Under the pieces are notes generated by a model, which was not told the origin of the DNA, did not search any database, and saw nothing but the letters and a program-made list of their open reading frames with translations. From DATBLE01 sp036555585 (lineage in GTDB: Bacteria > Actinomycetota > Thermoleophilia > Gaiellales > Gaiellaceae): a DNA stretch of 64,000 bases. Location of the stretch: contig DATBLE010000019.1 of the NCBI GenBank assembly GCA_036555585.1, positions 56,510 to 120,509 on the forward strand, given 5' to 3'. Below are positions 16,278 through 23,979 of this stretch, one piece after another. The translations under genes and the position numbers were made by a program. Positions within the stretch are counted from its first letter, which is position 1, and each line of letters begins with the position of its first letter.

Positions 16278-19016
16278 ATGTCGTTCGAGATCGTCGGCAG
16301 GGAGCGAGATCTCGCCACGGTCCACGCCTTCGTCGGCCGGGCGCCGGCCGAGGCCGCCGGGCTCGTGCTCCAGGGGGAGCCGGGGATCGGCAAGTCGACG
16401 CTCTGGCTCGACGGCGTGGCTGCCGCGCGAGAGCGGCCCCTGCTCGTGCTCTCGTCGCGGCCCGCGGAGGCCGAGCGCGGCCTCGCCCACGTGGGTCTCG
16501 GCGACCTCTTCGAGGGGACCCTCGCCGACGTGGCGCCGCTGCTGTCGATACCGAGGCGGCGTGCACTCGAGGTTGCGCTGCTGCACGAGGAAGCCTCGGA
16601 CGAGCCGGTCGACCTCCGCACCCTCGGCGTCGCCGTGCGCGACGTTCTGCACGTGCTCGGCGAGCGAAGCCCGGTCCTGCTGGCGATCGACGACGTCCAG
16701 TGGCTCGACGCATCGTCGTCGAGCGCGCTCGCGTTCGCGCTGCGACGCCTTGCCGGGAGCCCGGTGCTGCTGCTCCTCGCCCGGCGCCTCGCCCACGACA
16801 TCGACCCGTCCGAGCTGGAACGAGCGCTCGGTCCGGGACGCCTGCAGCGGCTGCCGGTAGGGCCCCTCTCGGTCGGCGCGCTCCACCGCCTCCTGCTCGA
16901 TCGGCTGGGGAAGTCGTTTGCCCGCCAGACCCTGCTTCGCATCCACGAGCGTTCTGGCGGGAACCCCTTCTTCGCATTGGAGCTGGCGCGCGCCCTCGGC
17001 GAGGACGTCGATCCGCTCGAGCCGCTCCCCGTTCCGGAGACGCTCGACGAGCTTCTCCGGGCAAGGCTCGAGGGGCTCCCCGCGCGCACGCGCGAGGCGC
17101 TGGCCCTCGCTTCGGCTCTGGGCACGCCCTCGAAATCGCTGCTGGAACGGGCCGGCGTCGCGGCAGACGCGCTCGAGCCGGCCGTCGCCGCACACGTGAT
17201 CGAGCGCGAGAACGGCAGGATCCGGTTCAGCCATCCGCTGCTGGCGTCGGTTCTCTACGGCGACCTCGGAGGCCGGCGGCAGCAGGTCCACGCCCGCCTC
17301 GCCGAGATCGTCGACGACCCGCTTCTGCGTGCCAGTCACCTCGCGCTGTCGTGCGACCGGCCGGACGAGGCCGTCGCCGCGGCTCTCGACGACGTCGTCA
17401 CGCTCGCCGCCGAGCGGGGCGCGCTGGCGACTGCGGCCGAGCTTGCCGAGCAGGCGATGCGGCTGACGCCGTCCACCGCGCGCGAGGAGCGGCATCGGCG
17501 TGCTCTCGCCGCAGCGCGCGCCCATCGCGCAGCCGGCGAATGGACGCGCGCGAAGGCGATCGCGGACGATCTCGTTGCGGCGGACAAGGTCGGGGCGCTG
17601 CGGGCGGAAGCACTCGTTCTGCTCTCCGACCTCGAGGGGCTCGACCGCGCGACGGCGCTGCTCGAGGACGCCCTGCGCGAGGCGACCGCGAGGCCGGCAC
17701 TGCAGGCATCCATCCACTGCAAGCTCGCCTGGGCGACGCGCTTCAAGGACGGATTCGTGCGCGCACTCGACCACGCGAGAGCGGCGCTCGCGCTCGCCGA
17801 CGAGCTGGACGACGACGCGCTCCGGGTCGATGCGCTCATGATGCTCGCGTTTCTCGGCGGTGCGGTCGGCGATCCGGACGCGCCGGCACACGGAGCACGG
17901 GCGAGCGAGCTGGCTCGCTCGGCGGGCCTGAACGAGTACTGGCCCGTCGACGCGTTCGAGCTCGGCGACGTCGATACCGCCCGGGCGCTCCTCGAGGAGG
18001 AGTACCGCGCGCTGCGCGAGCGCGACGAGCCGGCAGCGGCCGACACTCTCATCGGCCTTTCCTTTGTCGAGCTCTGGGGCGGCCGCTGGCAGCTCGCTTC
18101 GGAGTGCGCCGAGCGTGCATACGAGATCAACGTGCAATATGGGCTCGAGGCGCCATGGCACCACGTGCCGCTCGCCGCGGTCGCAGCTCATCGCGGTCAG
18201 CTGGACCTGGCACGCGCGCACTCGGAGCGCGGGTTGCGGCTCGCCGAAGAGCAGTTCGGGTTGCATACGCCGGTCCATCTCGGGACGATGGGCGTCGTCG
18301 CCCTGCAGGAAGGCGACCTGCAAGAGGCCGCCCGATGGTTCGCGGAGGCCGAGGCGGTCACGACGAGGATCGGCTGGCGCGGGCCGGGTCACCGCTGGTG
18401 GACCGACGACCACGTCGAGGCGTTGCTTCGGCTGGACCGCGTCGACGACGGCGTTCGAATCCTCGACGCGTGGGAGGCGGATGCGCGACGGCTCGACCGC
18501 ACGCGCGTGCTCGCACAGGTCACGCGCTGTCGCGGCCTGATCGCCGCCGCCCGTGGCGACGTCGCGGCTGCCGCCCGTCTCCTGGAGGACGCGGTCGCGC
18601 AGCACGAGGCCGTTGGAGACCCCTTCGGACATGCTCGCGCGCTGCTCGCGCTGGGCGTCGTTCGCCGGCGCGAGCGGCAGAGGCGAGCCGCGCGGGAGGC
18701 GATCTCCGCAGCGCTCGCCGAGTTCGAGGCGCTCGGCGCGGCAACCTGGATCGAGAAGGCCCGCGCCGAGCTCGGGCGCATCGGCGGCCGGACTCGCGCC
18801 GAGGGGCTGACCCCGGCAGAGCGCCGGGTCGCCGCGCTCGTCGCCGAGGGGCGCATGAACCGAGAGGTCGCGGCAGCGCTCTTCCTGAGCGAGAAGACGG
18901 TCGAGACGCACCTGTCCCACGTGTACGCGAAGTTGGGGGTGCGCTCGCGGGCGGAGCTGGCGCGAACGTATCGGCCCCAGGAGCAAAGTTCGGGGGGATT
19001 CACGATTTCAAGCTGA
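16278..19016 (+). CDS. Large ATP-binding LuxR family transcriptional regulator
   Basis: LAL/MalT-like regulator of 912 residues. The N-terminal ATPase has Walker A GEPGIGKST (residues 33-41) and Walker B LLAIDDVQWLD; a long helical TPR-like sensor region follows; the last 60 residues form a LuxR helix-turn-helix: LTPAERRVAALVAEG then SEKTVETHLSHVYAKLGV. Such proteins act as inducer-gated activators. ATG 16278 is preceded by AGGAAG. It is followed after 24 nt by a small gene and a haloperoxidase gene, its most likely targets, all inside the repeat-bounded segment. Confidence 0.88.
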   Translation: MSFEIVGRERDLATVHAFVGRAPAEAAGLVLQGEPGIGKSTLWLDGVAAARERPLLVLSSRPAEAERGLAHVGLGDLFEGTLADVAPLLSIPRRRALEVALLHEEASDEPVDLRTLGVAVRDVLHVLGERSPVLLAIDDVQWLDASSSSALAFALRRLAGSPVLLLLARRLAHDIDPSELERALGPGRLQRLPVGPLSVGALHRLLLDRLGKSFARQTLLRIHERSGGNPFFALELARALGEDVDPLEPLPVPETLDELLRARLEGLPARTREALALASALGTPSKSLLERAGVAADALEPAVAAHVIERENGRIRFSHPLLASVLYGDLGGRRQQVHARLAEIVDDPLLRASHLALSCDRPDEAVAAALDDVVTLAAERGALATAAELAEQAMRLTPSTAREERHRRALAAARAHRAAGEWTRAKAIADDLVAADKVGALRAEALVLLSDLEGLDRATALLEDALREATARPALQASIHCKLAWATRFKDGFVRALDHARAALALADELDDDALRVDALMMLAFLGGAVGDPDAPAHGARASELARSAGLNEYWPVDAFELGDVDTARALLEEEYRALRERDEPAAADTLIGLSFVELWGGRWQLASECAERAYEINVQYGLEAPWHHVPLAAVAAHRGQLDLARAHSERGLRLAEEQFGLHTPVHLGTMGVVALQEGDLQEAARWFAEAEAVTTRIGWRGPGHRWWTDDHVEALLRLDRVDDGVRILDAWEADARRLDRTRVLAQVTRCRGLIAAARGDVAAAARLLEDAVAQHEAVGDPFGHARALLALGVVRRRERQRRAAREAISAALAEFEALGAATWIEKARAELGRIGGRTRAEGLTPAERRVAALVAEGRMNREVAAALFLSEKTVETHLSHVYAKLGVRSRAELARTYRPQEQSSGGFTISS

Positions 19017-19040
19017 GCCCGGCCGCCTACCGTCGGTCGC

Positions 19041-19313
19041 GTGCCGAGCTACCTCGTCGAGACGTTCCTCGCACGCGGCGCCGCAGGCGAGCGTGAAGCT
19101 CGTGAGCAGCGCGCTCGCTCGGCCGCCGCGGAGATGACGCGGGAGGGGACGCGCGTCGACTTCGAAGGATCGGTCCACGTCCCCGAGGACGAGATCTGCT
19201 TCTTCACGTTCCTGGCTCCGTCGGGCCGGGAGGCTGCCCTGGTCGCTCAGCGGGCCGGGCTCGAGCCGCTCCGCGTGGTCGAGGCGATCCAGTCGGGAAA
19301 GGAGCAACGGTGA
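19041..19313 (+). CDS. Small DUF4242-like protein
   Basis: Protein of 90 residues beginning MPSYLVETFLARG and containing VHVPEDEICFFTFLAPS, a pattern seen in small ferredoxin-fold DUF4242/nickel-binding-like proteins of actinobacteria. No membrane segment or signal peptide. TACCGT lies 7 nt before GTG 19041, so transcription may start at the start codon independently of the LuxR gene. The stop overlaps the haloperoxidase GTG by 4 nt, suggesting a joint role. Function unknown. Confidence 0.6.
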   Translation: MPSYLVETFLARGAAGEREAREQRARSAAAEMTREGTRVDFEGSVHVPEDEICFFTFLAPSGREAALVAQRAGLEPLRVVEAIQSGKEQR

Positions 19314-20833
19314 AATCGAGACGGACACTTCTGGCCGTTCTGCTCGGCGTGATCCCGTTCGTCGGCGCCGGGCCGGGCGTGGGCGCCCCGCCCCAGACGC
19401 AGTGCGCGCCTGCGGCGTCGATGGCCGCGGCGGCGACACCGGTCGCCTACTGGAGCACCGAGGCCCGGTGCGCGACCGTCCCGGCCGGTCCGGGCGGCGC
19501 CTTCGGCGCGGAGAACTTCGGTAACAAGTTCCCGGGCGAGGCGGCCGTGTACATGGGCATCGTCCACGTTGCGATCTACGACGCCGCGGTGGCGGTCAAG
19601 GGCGGCTACCGGCCGTACGCGCTCACGACCACCTTGACCCCGAAGACCGCGTTGCGCGCGAAGACCGGCTGGAGCGCATGGGCGTCGTGGCGCCTCGGGC
19701 AGGGAGACTGGAAGCCCTACGGCAACGCCAACCCGGCCGTGCGGCCGCGCGTCCCGCGGGCGATCCCGCGCTCGTGGTGGACACGACTCGCGAAGCTCCC
19801 GGCTGCGGCCTCGACGAGCTCGGCGGCGGTGACGGCGGCGATCGCGACCGCCGCGTACGACACGCTCGCCGGGCTGCAGCCGACGCTCCGCCTGGATCCG
19901 ACCGGACAGGCGATCCTGCACGACGACTACACGGCGTACCTGGCTGCGATCCCCGACGGTCCTGGAAAGGAGAGCGGGACCGCCGTCGGTCACCGGGTGG
20001 CTCAGGCGGTGCTCGCCAAGCGGGCAAACGACGGTCTCGAGAAGAGTCCGACCGTCGCCGACCTCGGCCCTCCGCCGGCGGGGCCCGGCGTCTGGCAGCC
20101 GAGCCCGCTGGCGCCGGCGCTCGGCCTGCGCCTGCCCGGTGTCAGGCCCCTGGCGCTCCAGAGCGCTTCGCAGTTCCGCCCCGACGGGCCAAACGCGCTG
20201 ACGAGCAAGGAGTACGCGGACGACCTGAACGAGGTCGAGCGGCTGGGACGCGCCGACAGTGCCTCGAGGACGCCCGAGCAGACGATCCAGGCGCGCTTCT
20301 GGACCGACCACGACATCAGACAGTGGAACGACGGCATGCTCCGCCTCGCTGCTGCTCGAGGCCTCGGCCTCGTGCAGACGGCGCGAATGCTGGCGTTGGC
20401 GCACGTGGCCGGCGGCGACGCGATGATCGCCTGCTTCGAGGCGAAGTACCACTACTGGTTCTGGCGCCCCTTCCAGGCGATCCCGCAGGCAGGCGTCGAC
20501 GGCAACCCAGCGACCGAATCCGATCCGAGCTGGCAGCCGCTCGCCGCCACGCCCAACTTCCCGGAGTATCCGTCGGCGCATGCTTGTCACAGCACCGCTG
20601 TCGTCGCCGCCCTGGACGCGTTCTTCGGCACCGACCAGATCCCCTTCACGCTCGACAGCCGCATCACTCGCACGACCCGGCAGTACGGGCGGCTCCAGGA
20701 CATCGTCGACGACGTCGACCTGGCGCGCGTGCTCGTCGGCTTCCACTTCCGGAACTCCGATCTGGAAGGCTCGAGCCTGGGGCGCGACGTGGGCCGTTAC
20801 GTGGCAAGCCATCTCCTCCAGCCGATCCGCTGA
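19310..20833 (+). CDS. Exported vanadium-dependent haloperoxidase-like PAP2 protein
   Basis: Protein of 507 residues with a signal peptide (MKSRRTLLAVLLGVIPFVGA). The C-terminal PAP2/chloroperoxidase core shows Lys and Arg in KYHYWFWRPF, the PSAHAC block in place of PSGH, and Arg/His in RVLVGFHFRNSD, matching the vanadate/phosphate-binding set. Members oxidise halides with H2O2 or act as acid phosphatases. The GTG start overlaps the preceding stop (GTGA). It lies under a LuxR regulator inside a repeat-bounded segment. Halide specificity not predictable. Confidence 0.8.
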   Translation: MKSRRTLLAVLLGVIPFVGAGPGVGAPPQTQCAPAASMAAAATPVAYWSTEARCATVPAGPGGAFGAENFGNKFPGEAAVYMGIVHVAIYDAAVAVKGGYRPYALTTTLTPKTALRAKTGWSAWASWRLGQGDWKPYGNANPAVRPRVPRAIPRSWWTRLAKLPAAASTSSAAVTAAIATAAYDTLAGLQPTLRLDPTGQAILHDDYTAYLAAIPDGPGKESGTAVGHRVAQAVLAKRANDGLEKSPTVADLGPPPAGPGVWQPSPLAPALGLRLPGVRPLALQSASQFRPDGPNALTSKEYADDLNEVERLGRADSASRTPEQTIQARFWTDHDIRQWNDGMLRLAAARGLGLVQTARMLALAHVAGGDAMIACFEAKYHYWFWRPFQAIPQAGVDGNPATESDPSWQPLAATPNFPEYPSAHACHSTAVVAALDAFFGTDQIPFTLDSRITRTTRQYGRLQDIVDDVDLARVLVGFHFRNSDLEGSSLGRDVGRYVASHLLQPIR

Positions 20834-20850
20834 CGCCGAGCTGTCCCGCC

Positions 20851-20879
20851 GAGGAGGCAGCCCGACCGGCCGCCTCCTC
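20851..20879. terminator. Hairpin between haloperoxidase and YfhO-like gene
   Basis: Perfect 8 bp stem GAGGAGGC/GCCTCCTC (20851-20858 with 20872-20879, 13 nt loop) between two convergent stops. No T run; likely bidirectional terminator. Confidence 0.45.
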
Positions 20880-20888
20880 CCCCGGGGC

Positions 20889-22829
20889 CTACGGCAGTGC
20901 GTAGCCGACGACGCGCGCGCCGCGGGGCTTGCCCCGGACGATCGGCAGCCGGCCCGTCTCCAGGGCGACGAGGTGCCAGCGGCGGCCGTCGAGCTCGACC
21001 CGAGTCGGCTCCCGCGGGAGGAGCTTGCGCAGGACATGCGTGGACCGGGGGCTGCCGTCGACCGCGATCCGCACCGTCAGCGGCTCCGGCGAGCCGAGGA
21101 AGAGCGAGAGCACTCCGTCGCCGTACACCCAGAGCGTCGCGTGCGAGGAGCTCATCTGGTGGCCGAGCTCGTCCTGGGGGAACCAGCCGCCGCAGAAGAT
21201 CGCGTCGTCGCGCCGAGGCTCGGGAAACGGCGGCGCGGCATTCGACCGGCCGCGGAGGAACGTCGTCACCGCCCCGTCGGTCGTCGTCGGGCGCCAGTCG
21301 TTGGCGACCAACCCCTGCCAGGCGAGCCAGGCCGTGTCCGGGAGAAGTGGGTTCTCTGCGAAGAGACCACGGTGCAGCGTGATCGCCGAGACCTTCAGGA
21401 TGCGCAGGCGGTCCGCGACGCCGGTCGTCCAGTCGCCGCAGTTCAGCGGCTGGAGGTGGCGGGCGACGACGTCCGCCTCGGGCGGCGCCGTGGTCGAGTA
21501 GCCGAACGGCCGGTCGCGCAGCACGCGCTGCTCGTAGTAGAGGTAGACGCTGCCGTAGTGGACGTCGGGCGTGAAGACGGGAACCTCGACCAGGCGGCCT
21601 GCCGGCGCCTCCTTTACCGCCGCGTACGCGGCGTTCGATCCGTCCGCGGCAGAGGGGTGGAACCCGCGAACGTGGAGATCGGCGAGGAGGGCGACGGCGA
21701 CGACGGCGCCGAGCGCGAGCGGCGGGACGCTCCGTGCCTCGGGGCGTCGCACGGCCCAGTCGATCGCGATCGCGGCCAGCGCGGCCAGGCACAGGCAGGC
21801 GATCGGCAGCAGCCGCTCCGGCACGCGCGGGTAGCGAAGCGGCGGGAACGCGTGCCAGAGCGGCGAGTACACGGGCAGGTGGGTGCCGAGCGCGAGCAGC
21901 ACCGGGACGACCGCTCCGGCGCACAGCGCGATCGCGAGCCGCGCCTCGCGTGCGCGGACGAGCACGACGAGGCCGGCCACTGCCAGGAGCGGCGTCAGCC
22001 ACCCCAGGAAGACGAACGCCTCGACGCCGTGGCGGACGTGGCGGGTGAGGAAGTCGAGCCCGGTCGCCGAGTACACGCGCACCTCGGCGAGCGATCGTCC
22101 GCCCGAGTCGATCGAGCCCGCGATCACGGTCTCGCGGACGAGGACACCGGCCAGGATCGCTGCGACCGTGCCGACGGCCGTCCCGGCCAGCACCCGGCGC
22201 TCGGTCGACCGGCAGGCCGCGTAGAGGACGTAGAAGGGGATGGCGCCGAGCGCGAGGTGCACCTGTCCCGAGAGCGGGATCGAGGCAAGTGCCGCCCACG
22301 ACAGGGCCCACCAGCCCCAGCGCCCCGACGCACGGGCTCGCTCGAACGCCCAGAGCGCCAGCGGGAGCAGCAGCGACGTCGGCCCGAGCAGATGGCCGCG
22401 GCTCTGCATCACCCGGTAGGGGGCGATCTCGAAGGCGAGGCCGCCCGCAGCTGCCGCGAGCGGCGAGAGCTCGAGCTCGCGCAGCCACAGCATCGCGAGC
22501 AGTCCGGCAGCGAACAGGCAGAGCAGCGTGAAGAGGTTCCAGGCGAGGACGGAGCCGAGCAGGCGGTCGAGGGGCCAGTAGGGCAGGCCGAAGGGCCACC
22601 AGGCCGCGTTCACCTGCGAGCCCGCTTCCGGCTGGAACGAGTACGGGTCGATCCAGGGCGCCCGGCCGTGCTCGAGCTGGTGGCCCGCGAGCCAGAGCCG
22701 GTAGTCGGACTGGAGGTGGTCGCCAGGCGCCGCCTCGCCGTGCCCGGGCGCGCCGCCGGCCATGAACTGGGTGGCGAGGTGGAGCACCGCGGGCTCCGTC
22801 GCGACCAGCGCCGCGACCGCGAACAGCAC
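20889..22829 (-). CDS. YfhO-like polytopic membrane protein
   Basis: About 646 residues: roughly ten to twelve N-terminal membrane helices, then a soluble C-terminal domain (about residues 390-646). Hydrophilic loop motifs SDYRLWLAGHQLEHGRAPW and FQPEAGSQVNAAWWPFGLP resemble YfhO/GT-C-type glycosyltransferase-fold proteins that use lipid-linked sugars. GTG 22829 is chosen because the open frame upstream is only the shadow of the redoxin gene. It begins 8 nt after the redoxin stop, as last gene of a five-gene operon. Its 3' end is duplicated at 16167-16205. Confidence 0.7.
   Translation of the reverse strand: MLFAVAALVATEPAVLHLATQFMAGGAPGHGEAAPGDHLQSDYRLWLAGHQLEHGRAPWIDPYSFQPEAGSQVNAAWWPFGLPYWPLDRLLGSVLAWNLFTLLCLFAAGLLAMLWLRELELSPLAAAAGGLAFEIAPYRVMQSRGHLLGPTSLLLPLALWAFERARASGRWGWWALSWAALASIPLSGQVHLALGAIPFYVLYAACRSTERRVLAGTAVGTVAAILAGVLVRETVIAGSIDSGGRSLAEVRVYSATGLDFLTRHVRHGVEAFVFLGWLTPLLAVAGLVVLVRAREARLAIALCAGAVVPVLLALGTHLPVYSPLWHAFPPLRYPRVPERLLPIACLCLAALAAIAIDWAVRRPEARSVPPLALGAVVAVALLADLHVRGFHPSAADGSNAAYAAVKEAPAGRLVEVPVFTPDVHYGSVYLYYEQRVLRDRPFGYSTTAPPEADVVARHLQPLNCGDWTTGVADRLRILKVSAITLHRGLFAENPLLPDTAWLAWQGLVANDWRPTTTDGAVTTFLRGRSNAAPPFPEPRRDDAIFCGGWFPQDELGHQMSSSHATLWVYGDGVLSLFLGSPEPLTVRIAVDGSPRSTHVLRKLLPREPTRVELDGRRWHLVALETGRLPIVRGKPRGARVVGYALP
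20891..20929. repeat. 39 bp direct repeat, right copy
   Basis: Right copy of the repeat at 16167-16205. Here it is the functional 3' end of the YfhO-like gene on the minus strand, coding PRGARVVGYALP before the stop at 20889. The two copies bracket 4.7 kb carrying the LuxR regulator, the small protein and the haloperoxidase. Confidence 0.75.
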
Positions 22830-22837
22830 GCTGGCGG

Positions 22838-23296
22838 CTACAAGTCCCGGGCTGCGGTCAAGAGCTCGTCGAAGTCCGGCACCGCGTCGTTCTCGTAGCT
22901 CCAAGCGCCCCGCACCTCTCCTTCGCGGTCGATCAGGAACGCGGACCGCTGTGCGACGTCCCGCATGCCCCGGTAGTCCTGCGCAACCCCGAACCCCCGC
23001 ACCGCCTCGCCGTTCCAGTCCGAGAGCAGGCCGACCGTGAGGTCGAGCGCCTGCATCCAGGCGATGTGCGTCCACGGCGAGTCGCGCGAGATGCCGAACG
23101 CGCGCACGCCCACCTGCTCGAACTCGGCGCCCCTGTCACGCAGGAGCTCCATCTCGTTCGTTCACGTCGAGGTCCAGTCGAAGAGGTAGAAGAGCAGGAG
23201 CACCGGCCCGTCCTCGACCATCTCCGCGATCGTGTGCCGCTCCCGCGGCCCCACCCAGACGGTCGCCTCGGGGATCCGGTCGCCGGTCGCGAGCAT
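22838..23296 (-). CDS. Peroxiredoxin-like protein, candidate selenoprotein (Sec at TGA codon 45)
   Basis: Read through TGA at 23164-23162, the frame gives 152 residues with a redoxin fold: MLATGDRIPEATVW, LLLFYLFDWTST-U45-TNEM, FGISRDSPWTHIAW, LLSDWN and RSAFLIDREGEVRGAW. TGA sits where the TxxC motif of peroxiredoxins has its peroxidatic cysteine; Arg in QRSAFLID is the usual active-site arginine. No cysteine occurs anywhere else. A hairpin fitting bacterial SECIS rules begins 14 nt after TGA. ATG 23296 shares one base with the upstream stop (TGATG), and the downstream gene begins 8 nt after the stop. Selenocysteine is inferred; a disabling mutation is the alternative. selA, selB and selC are not in this window. 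Confidence 0.75.
23129..23147 (-). promoter_or_regulatory. Candidate bacterial SECIS hairpin
   Basis: In the mRNA a 7-pair stem GCUCCUG/CAGGGGC (one G-U pair; 23147-23141 with 23135-23129) closes a 5 nt loop CGUGA. The loop starts 22 nt after the UGA, within the roughly 16-37 nt used by bacterial SECIS elements, and has G and U at loop positions 2-3. SelB binding is inferred. Confidence 0.55.
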
Positions 23297-23970
23297 CAGG
23301 CGCCCCTCACCCGGACGAGGAGCCGGTGGTCGTAGGTGTCGACGGTCAGGAGGTTGCCGTGACGGGCGATGCGCTCGGGGCTGCTCGGCAGCAGGAGACG
23401 GCCCTGGACGCGGCCGGTCCCGCGGTCGATCGCGTACAGGTAGTCGGGCTCGGCCGTGAAGCCGTAGCCGGAGACGACCGTGCGGCCGACCAGGACGAAG
23501 TTCCCGGCGTTGGCGACGAGCGCGGGGCTGCGCCAGCGGAGCTTCCCCGTCTTCGGGTCGACCGCGGTGAGGTACGCGTTCAGGCCGTACGACGACTTCG
23601 CGTACGTGGAGTGCGCGGTCTCGACGAGGAGGAGACCGGCAGCTTCCCTGGCGTAGACGGTCTGCTCGTAGACGAGCTCTCGCTCGCCGGGCGCGATCCG
23701 CGGCGGCAGCGCGTAGCGCCGGAAGTCGTACGCGTACCGGCCGGGCGCGACGACGACGTGCTGCGTGCTGCCGTCCGGGCCTTCGAGGCGGAGCGGCCGC
23801 GAGGACGGCGCGCGCAGGTCGCGCGCGGGATCGGCCGAGGTCGAGGACTCGATCCGGAACGTGACCTTGCCCGTGCCGGCGCCCGAGGCCGGTGCATGGA
23901 AGTGGGGCCGTGGCAGGACCGTCACCGGCTGGGCCGCGACCGCGGCCCAGACGATCAAGAGGCGCAGCAC
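23296..23970 (-). CDS. Exported PQQ-like beta-propeller-type protein
   Basis: Protein of 224 residues with an N-terminal hydrophobic signal (MLRLLIVWAAVAA). The C-terminal half has repeated strand patterns like PQQ/WD propeller blades: AYLTAVDPKTGKLRWRSPAL and YLYAIDRGTGRVQGRLLLPS. Too short for a full propeller, so possibly a partial one or part of a complex. It begins 9 nt after the GCS2 stop and its own stop shares a base with the redoxin start, so it is co-translated with the candidate selenoprotein. Function unknown. Confidence 0.6.
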   Translation of the reverse strand: MLRLLIVWAAVAAQPVTVLPRPHFHAPASGAGTGKVTFRIESSTSADPARDLRAPSSRPLRLEGPDGSTQHVVVAPGRYAYDFRRYALPPRIAPGERELVYEQTVYAREAAGLLLVETAHSTYAKSSYGLNAYLTAVDPKTGKLRWRSPALVANAGNFVLVGRTVVSGYGFTAEPDYLYAIDRGTGRVQGRLLLPSSPERIARHGNLLTVDTYDHRLLVRVRGA

Positions 23971-23979
23971 GCCCGAACC

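Noticed and set aside
23141..23296. Redoxin gene as a simple frameshift or two separate genes
   Set aside because: Both parts are in the same frame; only one TGA interrupts them, exactly at the active site. No base needs to be added.
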